Source: CAYFQB01 sp964345225 (lineage in GTDB: Bacteria > Nitrospirota > Thermodesulfovibrionia > Thermodesulfovibrionales > UBA6898). Taken from it: a stretch of DNA of 21,711 bases. Made by a program: the position numbers and the translations under genes. The notes under the pieces were generated by a model that saw only the letters and a list, made by a program, of their open reading frames with translations, was not told where the DNA came from and searched no databases. The stretch is from the NCBI GenBank assembly GCA_964345225.1, contig CAYFQB010000005.1, positions 1 to 21,711 of the forward strand. Direction: 5' to 3'. Below, piece after piece: positions 14,916-21,685 of the stretch (positions within the stretch are counted from its first letter, which is position 1; every line of letters begins with the position of its first letter).

Positions 14916-15386
14916 ATGTCATATAAACTCTTGACATCGCAGATTATACCTCTTCAGCCTGAGAAAGTCTTCACCTTTTTTGAAAACCCCAAAAATTTAT
15001 TCCAGATAACTCCTGACTGGCTGGACTTTAAAATGATAGACATTGAAAAATCAGAGGTTTTCGAAGGTGCGGAGTTTGATTATACGATAAAGTGGTTATG
15101 GATGAAAATAATTTGGCGCAGCAGGATTGTTGACTATAAACCACCTCTTAGATTCACTGATATTCAAGTACTTGGTCCTTATCAGTACTGGCATCATCTT
15201 CATACCTTTGAAAAGATACCGGAAGGTACATTTATGAAAGATGTGGTAACATACAGAATTCCTATTCTTTCAATACCTCTTCATGCATTTATCATAAAAA
15301 GACAGCTTCAGAACATATTCTGTTACAGAGCTGTAAGAATAGCGGAGTGGGCTACTGGAAATTTTATATTGAAGGGCAAGAACTAG
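14916..15386 (+). CDS. SRPBCC-superfamily (START/Bet v1-like) ligand-binding protein
   Basis: The protein has the SRPBCC pattern: a first strand and helix (LLTSQIIPLQPEKVFTFFEN), then PKNLFQITPDWLDFKM, a central sheet with the WRSRIVDYKPPLRFTDIQ segment, YWHHLHTFEKIPEGTFMKDVV, and a C-terminal helix with RQLQNIFCYRAVRI. Such proteins bind hydrophobic ligands in a cavity. Close relatives are annotated only as cyclase/dehydrase or ligand-binding SRPBCC proteins, so the ligand is unknown. I place the start at the ATG at 14916 (156 residues) because it matches the usual family length. In-frame alternatives are ATG 14856 (preceded by a weak AGG) and GTG 14829, which would add 20 or 29 residues without family resemblance. 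No clear ribosome site decides it. It is convergent with msrB. Confidence 0.8.
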   Translation: MSYKLLTSQIIPLQPEKVFTFFENPKNLFQITPDWLDFKMIDIEKSEVFEGAEFDYTIKWLWMKIIWRSRIVDYKPPLRFTDIQVLGPYQYWHHLHTFEKIPEGTFMKDVVTYRIPILSIPLHAFIIKRQLQNIFCYRAVRIAEWATGNFILKGKN

Positions 15387-15450
15387 AATATAAAAGAGGA
15401 CATCTTCAAATTATTTGCTAAAACTAAAAAACTCTCACCCACTCCGTTTG

Positions 15451-15556
15451 AGTCACTTGTCATTAGTCATTGGTCATTAGGTCATAAGAAAAGTAGGCAG
15501 TAAGCAGTAGGCTGTAAAAAATAGGTAGAGCTAAAGAGTAAGGAGTGAGGAGTATG
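15451..15556. repeat. Three heptanucleotide repeat arrays in the SRPBCC-msrB gap
   Basis: The gap between convergent genes holds 7-base arrays of three families in turn. 15451-15478 has AGTCACT, TGTCATT, AGTCATT, GGTCATT. 15492-15512 has AGTAGGC, AGTAAGC, AGTAGGC, the family seen at 4809-4878. 15536-15556 has GAGTAAG, GAGTGAG, GAGTATG. No terminator-like hairpin is evident in this gap. Confidence 0.85.
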
Positions 15557-15558
15557 GA

Positions 15559-16131
15559 TTATTTCTCTTTTTCAACAAACTTCAATGCTGCTGAATTAAT
15601 ACAGTATCGAAGCCCTGTCGGGGGTGGGCCATCTTTGAAAATATGTCCAAGATGTGCGTCACACCTTGCACATAAAACTTCAGTCCTTTTTATAAAGAAA
15701 GAATAATCGTCCTGAGTCTTTATATTATGTTCTGATACCGGAGCCCAAAAACTCGGCCATCCTGTACCTGAATCATACTTTGTGTCTGAGCTGAACAGGT
15801 CAGTTCCACAGCTTACACACTGATAGATACCTTCTCCTTTGTGATTATGATATTCTCCTGAAAATGCTTTCTCTGTTCCCTTTTTCCTTGTAATTCTGAA
15901 CTGTTCAGGGGTTAGGAGCTTTTTCCACTCTGCATCAGTTTTTACTACCCTGTCTACTTCCTCAAGAACACCTTTACTTGCATTATAAATATTGATCTTC
16001 TGACTCTTCTGCATTCCACCATCCTTTATGTCTGCCAAAGGAGTATCAAACGATATTAAAGTTATAGTTGAATATAATGCTATAACTATAAGTATTATAA
16101 TAATTTTTATACTATTTATATCTGCCCCCAA
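15559..16131 (-). CDS. msrB: Peptide-methionine (R)-S-oxide reductase, probably membrane-anchored or exported
   Basis: MsrB reduces methionine-R-sulfoxide in oxidised proteins. The catalytic domain (about residues 60-190) has KLLTPEQFRITRKKGTEKAF, two zinc CxxC pairs (CVSC and CARC), YDSGTGWPSFWAP, HLGHIFKDGPPPTGLRYC and the nucleophile Cys177 in RYCINSAALKF. It is a cysteine, not selenocysteine, form. The N-terminus has a hydrophobic run of about 18 residues (IIIILIVIALYSTI), a signal or membrane anchor that would place the enzyme in the periplasm. The start is uncertain: the long form begins at a TTG (16131) without a ribosome site, while the ATG at 16014 has AAGGA 7 bases upstream and would give a 151-residue cytoplasmic enzyme. 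Both forms could be made. Confidence 0.93.
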   Translation of the reverse strand: MGADINSIKIIIILIVIALYSTITLISFDTPLADIKDGGMQKSQKINIYNASKGVLEEVDRVVKTDAEWKKLLTPEQFRITRKKGTEKAFSGEYHNHKGEGIYQCVSCGTDLFSSDTKYDSGTGWPSFWAPVSEHNIKTQDDYSFFIKRTEVLCARCDAHLGHIFKDGPPPTGLRYCINSAALKFVEKEK

Positions 16132-16260
16132 AAAATAAAGCTATACACTTCAATTATATCAGTCCTATGTGAAAAATCAAATTTGCTGAGCCAAGGAGTC
16201 AAGGGATTTGATATGGTCACTTTTTATCTTCTTAAGCGTCCACAAGACAGATTATACTTT

Positions 16261-17067
16261 TTATTCTAAATGATTTATAGTATCAAATCCCGGTCTGATA
16301 AAATTTTTTGCATTTGGGAACTCCTGTTCGGTCTTTTTTCTTAATTGATCCAAATGCAAAAGGACATTTAGAATGTCGTCAGTTTTCTCCGGGAAATATT
16401 CTATCACTTTCCTCCATGCCCCGATAGAACGTTCAATCCCGATTAGTGCAACTTTGGCGGAGCCATTTGAATCACTCTGTTCCGCATCCCCCTCTTCTTC
16501 TCCGTTAACCACATCCTCCTGCATAACTGCCCTCATCAGCTTTACAAATATCTGGTGCTGATACCAGCGTATCACTTCTACCGCATCATTAATTCTAATA
16601 ACCTCGGCCTGTGTATCAGTACCACTTATGCCGAGTCTCACTACAGTGTTCAATTCATCCTGCTTTTGTTCAAAAAGAGAATTCTCAGCCTCAAAGAACA
16701 AGTTTACAATTTTAGAATATTCATGAGCTTCCGAAGTAATATCACGATTTTCAGCCTCGGACATGATATCGGGAATACCGTCAGATTTAGATTCCATATC
16801 TAAAGAATTTAATTCAATCCCTTTCTCCTCTGCCAATTCGACAATCATCTCTTCTGTCTGCTGAAACAGTAATTTCAACTTGCTCCAGAATTCCGGATCA
16901 TTTAAATTTTGCTTATCTGAATCACCAAAAAATCTTTTTTCCGTTTCATAATTAAGGCAGCGTGAAGTGAAGGAACATCTTTTACACCATCGGTCACAGT
17001 AGTTATATATACCCGCAATATATCTGGGATCTTTAGACAAGGATTTTATGATATCTTTCATATCCAA
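16261..17067 (-). CDS. Uncharacterised protein with an N-terminal four-cysteine cluster
   Basis: This 268-residue protein is not recognised as a characterised family. The N-terminal 40 residues carry YNYCDRWCKRCSFTSRC, a C-x3-C-x2-C-x5-C arrangement that suggests a zinc or iron-sulfur site. The rest is mostly helical and acidic, with an Asp/Glu/Ser/Asn-rich linker near residues 188-202. A motif VIRWYQHQIFVKLMRAVMQ before the linker and a conserved-looking GIERSIGAWRKVIEYFP after it suggest a helical-bundle core. There is no signal peptide or membrane segment. An AGGAG lies 9 bases before the TTG at 17067 and 15 before the ATG at 17061; I keep the TTG but either could be used. Both flanking genes read on the same strand but gaps exceed 100 bases, so it may be monocistronic. 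The upstream gap to msrB (16132-16260) shows nothing definite. Confidence 0.75.
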   Translation of the reverse strand: MDMKDIIKSLSKDPRYIAGIYNYCDRWCKRCSFTSRCLNYETEKRFFGDSDKQNLNDPEFWSKLKLLFQQTEEMIVELAEEKGIELNSLDMESKSDGIPDIMSEAENRDITSEAHEYSKIVNLFFEAENSLFEQKQDELNTVVRLGISGTDTQAEVIRINDAVEVIRWYQHQIFVKLMRAVMQEDVVNGEEEGDAEQSDSNGSAKVALIGIERSIGAWRKVIEYFPEKTDDILNVLLHLDQLRKKTEQEFPNAKNFIRPGFDTINHLE

Positions 17068-17172
17068 ATTTAAATACTCCTAAAGTTAATCTAATACAGT
17101 TTCCGGCAGTCTAGAAATAATACAATATATAACATATTATAAAAAGGAATTACTGCCAAATTACCTGCAATA

Positions 17173-18021
17173 TCACTTGATATTTATATCCCCGAACATT
17201 ACTCTATTAACATTTTTAAGTGATCTTACCGGGGATATAAAGTTAACAGAATCTGAAGCAATCTCAATGAGAATCCCTAATGCTATTGTATCTTCATTAT
17301 GATTCAATCCGAGTAATGTCCCTTCTTCAAATTCAGAGTCTCCGGGGCTGAAGGATCTGTTATTATAAAAAAACTTTGCTTCACTTTTATATAATAAAAA
17401 TTCGCCGATTCCTTCCTTATTAAAATAGCCTTCAAATTTCCTTTTTCTGTAATTAAAGCGTTCTTCATGGTTTCTGATTTTTACCATCCTTGAAGTCCTG
17501 ATTCTGTAAATATCAAGGTTATCAATCAGCTCAAGTATATGTTCTAGTTCATTAAGTCTCTGGACAGCGATTATATGTTCCGGGGCTACTGCCTTTATCT
17601 TTTCAATCTTCAATAATCTCCCGATTTCTCCGGAAACAAGACCTGTTGTATCAATAAGTGTTATGTCTGATTTCTCTCTGTAGAGATTTACCGCTCTTTT
17701 CGTTAAATCTATCATGTAAGAAATCTTTGTTGCGGGATTTGTAGTCCCAACGAAGAACATCTTCTCAAATCGGAAATCCTCCATGTCTTTCTCATTACAG
17801 AATACCTTCATACTGATTGTACCGGGCAGACCGAGGCTTGACTGGCCAACGTCAGAGTCAATAAGAGAGACTTTGGTATTTACAGCAATCAGCCTTTTTA
17901 TTAAATACTTAATAAGTGTTGATTTGCCTGAATCGGTTGCCCCTAAAAGTAATGCCTTGCCTTTTCTGTTTCTCAGTTTTTCAAAAAGATTTTCCCATCC
18001 TGCCTCAGGAACAATTTCCAT
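17173..18021 (-). CDS. Clp1/Grc3-like P-loop polynucleotide 5'-hydroxyl kinase family protein
   Basis: The 282-residue protein has the Clp1_P-type P-loop core. Walker A is GATDSGKST at residues 27-35. The family DxDxGQSxxGxPG motif appears as LIDSDVGQSSLGLPGTIS (Asp55, Asp57, Gln60). MFFVGTTNPATK matches the FxGxTSP segment near residue 87, and TLIDTTGLVSGEIG is the Walker-B-like strand near residue 120. The C-terminal ~80 residues form a beta-rich domain as in Grc3/Nol9-like proteins. Characterised members phosphorylate RNA 5'-hydroxyl ends in eukaryotes and archaea; bacterial members are little studied, so the substrate is inference. The ATG at 18021 has no ribosome site and an extended -10 sits 5 bases upstream, suggesting a leaderless message. 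Confidence 0.8.
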   Translation of the reverse strand: MEIVPEAGWENLFEKLRNRKGKALLLGATDSGKSTLIKYLIKRLIAVNTKVSLIDSDVGQSSLGLPGTISMKVFCNEKDMEDFRFEKMFFVGTTNPATKISYMIDLTKRAVNLYREKSDITLIDTTGLVSGEIGRLLKIEKIKAVAPEHIIAVQRLNELEHILELIDNLDIYRIRTSRMVKIRNHEERFNYRKRKFEGYFNKEGIGEFLLYKSEAKFFYNNRSFSPGDSEFEEGTLLGLNHNEDTIALGILIEIASDSVNFISPVRSLKNVNRVMFGDINIK

Positions 18022-18026
18022 GCTGA

Positions 18027-18035
18027 ATTATAACA
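18027..18035 (-). promoter_or_regulatory. Perfect extended -10 promoter abutting the Clp1-like gene
   Basis: On the minus strand TGTTATAAT reads from 18035 to 18027, i.e. the TGn extension plus a consensus TATAAT. Only 5 bases separate it from the ATG at 18021, so the transcript should begin at or beside the start codon. A possible -35, TTGAAT (18053-18048), is 15 bases upstream of the hexamer. Confidence 0.6.
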
Positions 18036-18140
18036 GACTCACCCTATATTCAATACATAAGTTATTCTAGTTGACAGGCATGTGTATATATGATACAAAG
18101 AAGATAGAGGGAGGATAATGAGGCCGGAGAGTCTCAGCTT

Positions 18141-18172
18141 AAACAGGGTGAGGTAATTTTTACCCCCTGTTT
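18141..18172. repeat. Hairpin in the gap between Smr and Clp1-like genes
   Basis: AAACAGGG (18141-18148) pairs with CCCTGTTT (18165-18172), and GGTAA (18152-18156) with TTACC (18160-18164), leaving a TGA bulge and a 3-base loop. It lies about 90 bases past the smr stop on the minus strand. There is no T-run on that strand directly after it, so terminator function is doubtful but possible. Confidence 0.5.
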
Positions 18173-18221
18173 CCTCCCTTATACTATCCCTAACACTTGT
18201 ATACGATTTGCTCCGTTTACC

Positions 18222-18249
18222 AATGACAATTGACTATTGACAAGTGACC
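18222..18249. repeat. Heptanucleotide repeat, inverted GTCATT family
   Basis: Four 7-base units AATGACA, ATTGACT, ATTGACA, AGTGACC. On the minus strand they read GGTCACT, TGTCAAT, AGTCAAT, TGTCATT, matching the array at 15451-15478 in the opposite orientation. It abuts the 3' end of the Smr gene. Confidence 0.8.
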
Positions 18250-18263
18250 ATCTACAAATGGTT

Positions 18264-18914
18264 TTATCGCAGGAGAACGTAGAGAGCACCAAGCCCCCCG
18301 TCACACTGTCTTGCTGTCACAAAGGCTATAATATTTTTCCTGTAACGTCCTGATAGCCATTTAATCACGGCATTCTTCAGTACAGGGCCTCTTGGTGAGC
18401 GCAGACCTCTTCCGTGAATTATCTTGACGCACCGATACCCTTTTCTAACAGAGTCTTTTAGAAACCGTTCAACTTCTGTTTCAGCCTGCTCAATTACAAG
18501 TCCATGGAGGTCAAGGCAGTCCTGGACAGCGTATCTCCCTTCATGGAGCTTTCTGGTGATATTAAATCTGTAATCCTGATTAACCCATTCAACATATTCC
18601 TGGGTATCAGAAAGCTTTAAAGGCCTCTGACCCGTAACGATTTCCTCAAGGGCTGTCAGTGCTTCATGATCAGAGGATGTATTTCTGTATAAAGAGGGAG
18701 CTTTTTTCTTATGAACAGGCATTTTTCTGAATTCCCTGATTTCCCTTACCTCTTTCATGGCATCTGCAAACAGCTCTTCGTCACTGACAGGTTTGGCTTT
18801 TTTTGATTCAGTCTTGCTGGGGGATACTTTTATCCCTTTGCTTTCAATGATCTCTTTAAGATTTTCAAAAGGATTGAATAAAAATTTTTCGGATTTTTGT
18901 TTTTTAGCGCCCAT
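18264..18914 (-). CDS. Smr-domain protein (MutS2 C-terminal-like nuclease fold)
   Basis: The 216-residue protein has a charged, probably disordered N-terminal half and a C-terminal Smr domain from about residue 130. CLDLHGLVIEQAETEVERFL holds the DLHG motif, and KIIHGRGLRSPRGPVLKNAV holds the HGRG (HGxG) motif, followed by the closing helix and strand (WLSGRYRKNIIAFVTARQCDGGLGALYVLL). Stand-alone Smr proteins of this type are nicking or RNA-cleaving endonucleases, some linked to ribosome rescue or mRNA decay; which one applies here is unknown. The ATG at 18914 has GGGAG 7 bases upstream. A promoter is seen at 18934-18942. Confidence 0.88.
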   Translation of the reverse strand: MGAKKQKSEKFLFNPFENLKEIIESKGIKVSPSKTESKKAKPVSDEELFADAMKEVREIREFRKMPVHKKKAPSLYRNTSSDHEALTALEEIVTGQRPLKLSDTQEYVEWVNQDYRFNITRKLHEGRYAVQDCLDLHGLVIEQAETEVERFLKDSVRKGYRCVKIIHGRGLRSPRGPVLKNAVIKWLSGRYRKNIIAFVTARQCDGGLGALYVLLR

Positions 18915-18933
18915 AGTATTTCTCCCACAATCA

Positions 18934-18942
18934 ATTATACCA
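18934..18942 (-). promoter_or_regulatory. Extended -10 promoter for the Smr-domain gene
   Basis: On the minus strand TGGTATAAT reads from 18942 to 18934, a perfect TGn-TATAAT. The start codon is 20 bases further on with a ribosome site between. No good -35 box is seen, as expected for extended -10 promoters. Confidence 0.6.
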
Positions 18943-19117
18943 GAATTCTATCCCTGAAGTACTAAAATACTACCCTGCATGTCGCCACTTTAGACTTTCT
19001 GAACCTTTCATTAGATAACTTTTCTGCATGTAACTCACATAATCTGTTATCATCTAGTCAGTGAACCCCTAGGAAATGGTTAATTTCTTTACGGGGTAAA
19101 ATTCTCATAAGACAATC

Positions 19118-19126
19118 TGCTATAAT
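19118..19126 (+). promoter_or_regulatory. Extended -10 promoter for the membrane-protein gene
   Basis: TGCTATAAT is a perfect TGn-TATAAT. The leader to the ATG at 19190 would be about 57 bases. No convincing -35 is present. The rest of this gap (18943-19189) shows no gene or repeat that I can support. Confidence 0.55.
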
Positions 19127-19189
19127 GTTGTGGATTTAAATTGGAAGTTATATTCTCAATTTTTTTAAATGAAAAGATGAAATGATTTA

Positions 19190-19690
19190 ATGGGTCTAGT
19201 TGGTGCAATATGGGGATTGGCAGGTGTCTTATTGCTTCTTGGTAGCGCCGTTTACAGGCTTTCACTCTTTGTCATTGATGCCTTTTCTGATAATTTTCTC
19301 TGGTATCATTGGATATTCCTCTTTATTATTTTCTTGTTTATGGCATATGCAGAAGGTTATAAAGGATTCCAAAAAGGTTTTTCCCCAAGAGTAGCTGCGC
19401 GGGCAAAGTATCTGAAAAATCACCCTCATACTCTCTATGCCTTATTCGGCCCACTTTTTTGCATGGGCTTTTTCCATGCTTCCAGAAAGAGGAAGATTAT
19501 ATCTATCTCATTAACTGCGGGTATCATTGTTCTGGTTATTTTAGTTCGCTTTTTACCACAGCCATGGCGAGGGATCATAGATGCAGGTGTAGTTGTCGGT
19601 CTCGTATGGGGAATTATCTCTTTAATTATTTTTAGCTTTCAGGCTTTCACTTCGAAAGAATTTAAATATTCTCCAGAAGTTCCTGAATGA
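19190..19690 (+). CDS. Uncharacterised multi-pass inner-membrane protein
   Basis: This 166-residue protein is hydrophobic throughout. Probable membrane segments are at about residues 4-27, 37-54, 80-97, 101-120 and 127-152, i.e. four or five. Between the second and third lies a basic loop, EGYKGFQKGFSPRVAARAKYL, probably cytoplasmic by the positive-inside rule and likely the most conserved part. No catalytic or transport motif is recognised. The start context is AT-rich with only a weak purine run before the ATG at 19190, so the start is not certain, but it places a membrane segment right at the N-terminus. It stands alone; the next gene is 200 bases downstream. Confidence 0.75.
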   Translation: MGLVGAIWGLAGVLLLLGSAVYRLSLFVIDAFSDNFLWYHWIFLFIIFLFMAYAEGYKGFQKGFSPRVAARAKYLKNHPHTLYALFGPLFCMGFFHASRKRKIISISLTAGIIVLVILVRFLPQPWRGIIDAGVVVGLVWGIISLIIFSFQAFTSKEFKYSPEVPE

Positions 19691-19743
19691 GCAAGAAAGG
19701 GAAATAAGATCTACTTACTAAACAGAAGCGAATGGGTCAAGTG

Positions 19744-19757
19744 TACTCCTCACTCCT
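19744..19757. repeat. Heptanucleotide pair, inverted GAGTGAG family
   Basis: TACTCCT and CACTCCT read on the minus strand as AGGAGTG and AGGAGTA, the unit of the array at 15536-15556 in the opposite orientation. It lies in the 201-bp gap between the membrane-protein gene and the next gene. Confidence 0.6.
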
Positions 19758-19834
19758 CAAACAAACTTTAAAACATATGCCTTCTTTTAATATTTAAAAT
19801 TTATCTTGAATACACAATTTACGGGATGCTATAT

Positions 19835-19862
19835 TTGACCTTGTACGATTTTTACATATAGC
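19835..19862 (+). promoter_or_regulatory. Possible sigma-70 promoter for the 578-residue protein gene
   Basis: TTGACC (19835-19840) is followed after 16 bases by TATAGC (19857-19862). The -35 is good and the -10 is mediocre. The start site would be near 19869, just before the G-run and start codons. Confidence 0.35.
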
Positions 19863-19877
19863 AATTATCGGGGGGTC

Positions 19878-19913
19878 ATGAGAAAAAAGAAATGGAAGAA
19901 ATTGTCAATATGA
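19878..19913 (+). CDS. Possible 11-residue basic leader peptide overlapping the next gene
   Basis: An ATG at 19878, 2 bases after a run of six G, opens an 11-codon frame, MRKKKWKKLSI, ending at TGA 19911-19913. Its stop overlaps an in-frame ATG of the downstream gene (Met7 at 19910) as ATGA, and its frame overlaps the first six codons of that gene. This could couple translation or regulate it. It may equally be chance, since the G-run is too close to the ATG for a normal ribosome site. Confidence 0.25.
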   Translation: MRKKKWKKLSI

Positions 19914-21628
19914 AAGATATGTCACCATATTATTCAGCTGATTCAGAAGATGATAAATTATGTTCTTCTCCCGCTTCACTTGATTTAATGCTGGGACAAC
20001 AATTAGAGGAGCTAGTCGGTAAATTATATACCGGCACTCGTATTTACGCGATAAATGAATTAAAACCAATACTCAAAAAGCATTTTTGGCAGTTATCAAC
20101 AGATATGAGAAGAAAGATAATCTCTGATTTGATTGATTCCTTGCGAGGTACTCAATTCTGGGCAGGATACCCCGAAACGGTTGCCGATATTTTTGTTGAG
20201 ATAGGCAGGTCGGCAGTTCCTGATTTGGTAAAGGCGCTAAAATACCGGGAAAGCGGCGTGAGTTTTGGAGTAAACCTGGCATTATATAAAATGTCCAGGA
20301 GGTACCCTGGAGCTCTTAAGGACGTAAGCATTAACGATTTATTTTTAAATCAAGAGTCGTATATCAGACATAATCCTTACGACAGAATAGTATCTAACTA
20401 CCAGGAAAAAGTATTTAGCTTTTGGGAAATTTCCATGGCGCTACTCGAGGGTATCGAGATTAAAGACGTTATTGCATCACCTTGCCCCGGTTTATTGAAT
20501 AACACGTTCACCTTTAACACTATTGAGCCCTATGAAAGCATAGATGATCTTGTTAGGCTTAAATTATCTTCCGGCATAAAATCTTTTAAAGAGTCAGGCC
20601 GCTCTTTGATTATTACCATGGATGATAATAGAAAGTTAGTCTTAAAATTCCTGTTAAATCTTCCGGAACTTGATAATGAGTTAAAAAAACATGAGAATTT
20701 AGAAAATGATGCAAGATGGATGGATTATCTTCGACTGAATAGGCATCCTTTATCTCTTAAAAGTTACTTGCCCGAGCCCCTGCTTTTTAATAATAACAGG
20801 TATATTTTCGCAGTAAGGAACATGCTTTTAAAAGGAGAACACCTTGCTTATCTGGGCAATGTTCATTTAAGCCGGTATACTCAATATTATTATGCAGTTG
20901 GCTACTTTCCTTCTGATTCTTATCTGGTTTATCTAAATGATAAAAAACTGTGGGAGAGAGAATTTCACGAGGCGGCCCTGGTGAATGTCCATGACCTAGC
21001 ACATCTTGCCTCTTACGGTATAGCTCACAGTGACCCGATTAGCCTTTACCATAACAAAAAGACACAGCGAAAATATAATATTCTGGTTCCGGGGGGGCCT
21101 GGCAGGGTAGATAAGTGGCTGTGTGCTTCTGAATATCCAAATATGAGATTGTCAGGAATTGCTGATTTCGAACATTTATCAGAATTAGATACCATCGACG
21201 GCGTTTACAACGCAATATGTAATGAACTCTTTGCCTGGGTTCTTGTTATCGCAGGTTACTACAGAATCAAATATCAATCTGAAAAAGACAGCAAAGAGTT
21301 ATTTCAAAATGCTGTCCAGAGCCTGTTAAGAGAAGGTTTCAATCTGTATTATTCCATTTTTACAGGGAGGTCTTCTTCAGAATTGGATCGATATATTGAC
21401 TGGGAAGAAGTGGCCGCTGAAATGACAGATTATATGATGATTGACAGATGGATGCATGACGGGATAAATCCCGACCTTGGAGAGTATAATGGCAAGTTCC
21501 CTATTGATACCCTTGTAAGAGCCCTGTATATTACGACAACAGTTTCTATTTTAAATAAAGCCAATACAGTAAACCCCGTTTTTGGGGTCAGGCTTGACAG
21601 GCTGTTGAAAAACTCTTCTAAAAAGTAA
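19892..21628 (+). CDS. Uncharacterised 578-residue protein with HEAT-like N-terminus and possible divergent kinase fold
   Basis: No known family is recognised. Residues ~30-150 look like alpha-helical HEAT-type repeats (for example EIGRSAVPDLVKALKYRES). From about residue 230 a kinase-like order of motifs may be present. RKLVLKF (Lys252) could be the ATP-binding strand, and NNRYIFAVRNML a hinge strand. AHLASYGIAHSDPISLYHN (His379, Asp381, Asn388) resembles the HxD catalytic loop of aminoglycoside-phosphotransferase-like kinases, and GIADFEHL (Asp425) the DFG position. Asp381 to Asn388 is two residues longer than usual, so this is tentative. The C-terminal 130 residues are helical. There is no signal peptide or membrane segment. 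The start could be ATG 19892 or ATG 19910; neither has a clean ribosome site. Confidence 0.8.
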   Translation: MEEIVNMKDMSPYYSADSEDDKLCSSPASLDLMLGQQLEELVGKLYTGTRIYAINELKPILKKHFWQLSTDMRRKIISDLIDSLRGTQFWAGYPETVADIFVEIGRSAVPDLVKALKYRESGVSFGVNLALYKMSRRYPGALKDVSINDLFLNQESYIRHNPYDRIVSNYQEKVFSFWEISMALLEGIEIKDVIASPCPGLLNNTFTFNTIEPYESIDDLVRLKLSSGIKSFKESGRSLIITMDDNRKLVLKFLLNLPELDNELKKHENLENDARWMDYLRLNRHPLSLKSYLPEPLLFNNNRYIFAVRNMLLKGEHLAYLGNVHLSRYTQYYYAVGYFPSDSYLVYLNDKKLWEREFHEAALVNVHDLAHLASYGIAHSDPISLYHNKKTQRKYNILVPGGPGRVDKWLCASEYPNMRLSGIADFEHLSELDTIDGVYNAICNELFAWVLVIAGYYRIKYQSEKDSKELFQNAVQSLLREGFNLYYSIFTGRSSSELDRYIDWEEVAAEMTDYMMIDRWMHDGINPDLGEYNGKFPIDTLVRALYITTTVSILNKANTVNPVFGVRLDRLLKNSSKK

Positions 21629-21685
21629 TTCAAATCAATTTTAAGAAATGATAGACTGTTGCAACTTCAATTTAAGGAGGTGCAA

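Noticed and set aside
16162..16206. Inverted repeat ATCAAAT/ATTTGAT in the gap upstream of msrB
   Set aside because: Arms of 7 AT-rich bases with a loop over 20 bases are expected by chance in this composition.
18141..18172. Intrinsic terminator of the Smr gene
   Set aside because: The hairpin is good but no T-run follows on the minus strand, and it lies about 90 bases past the stop, so it is listed only as a hairpin.
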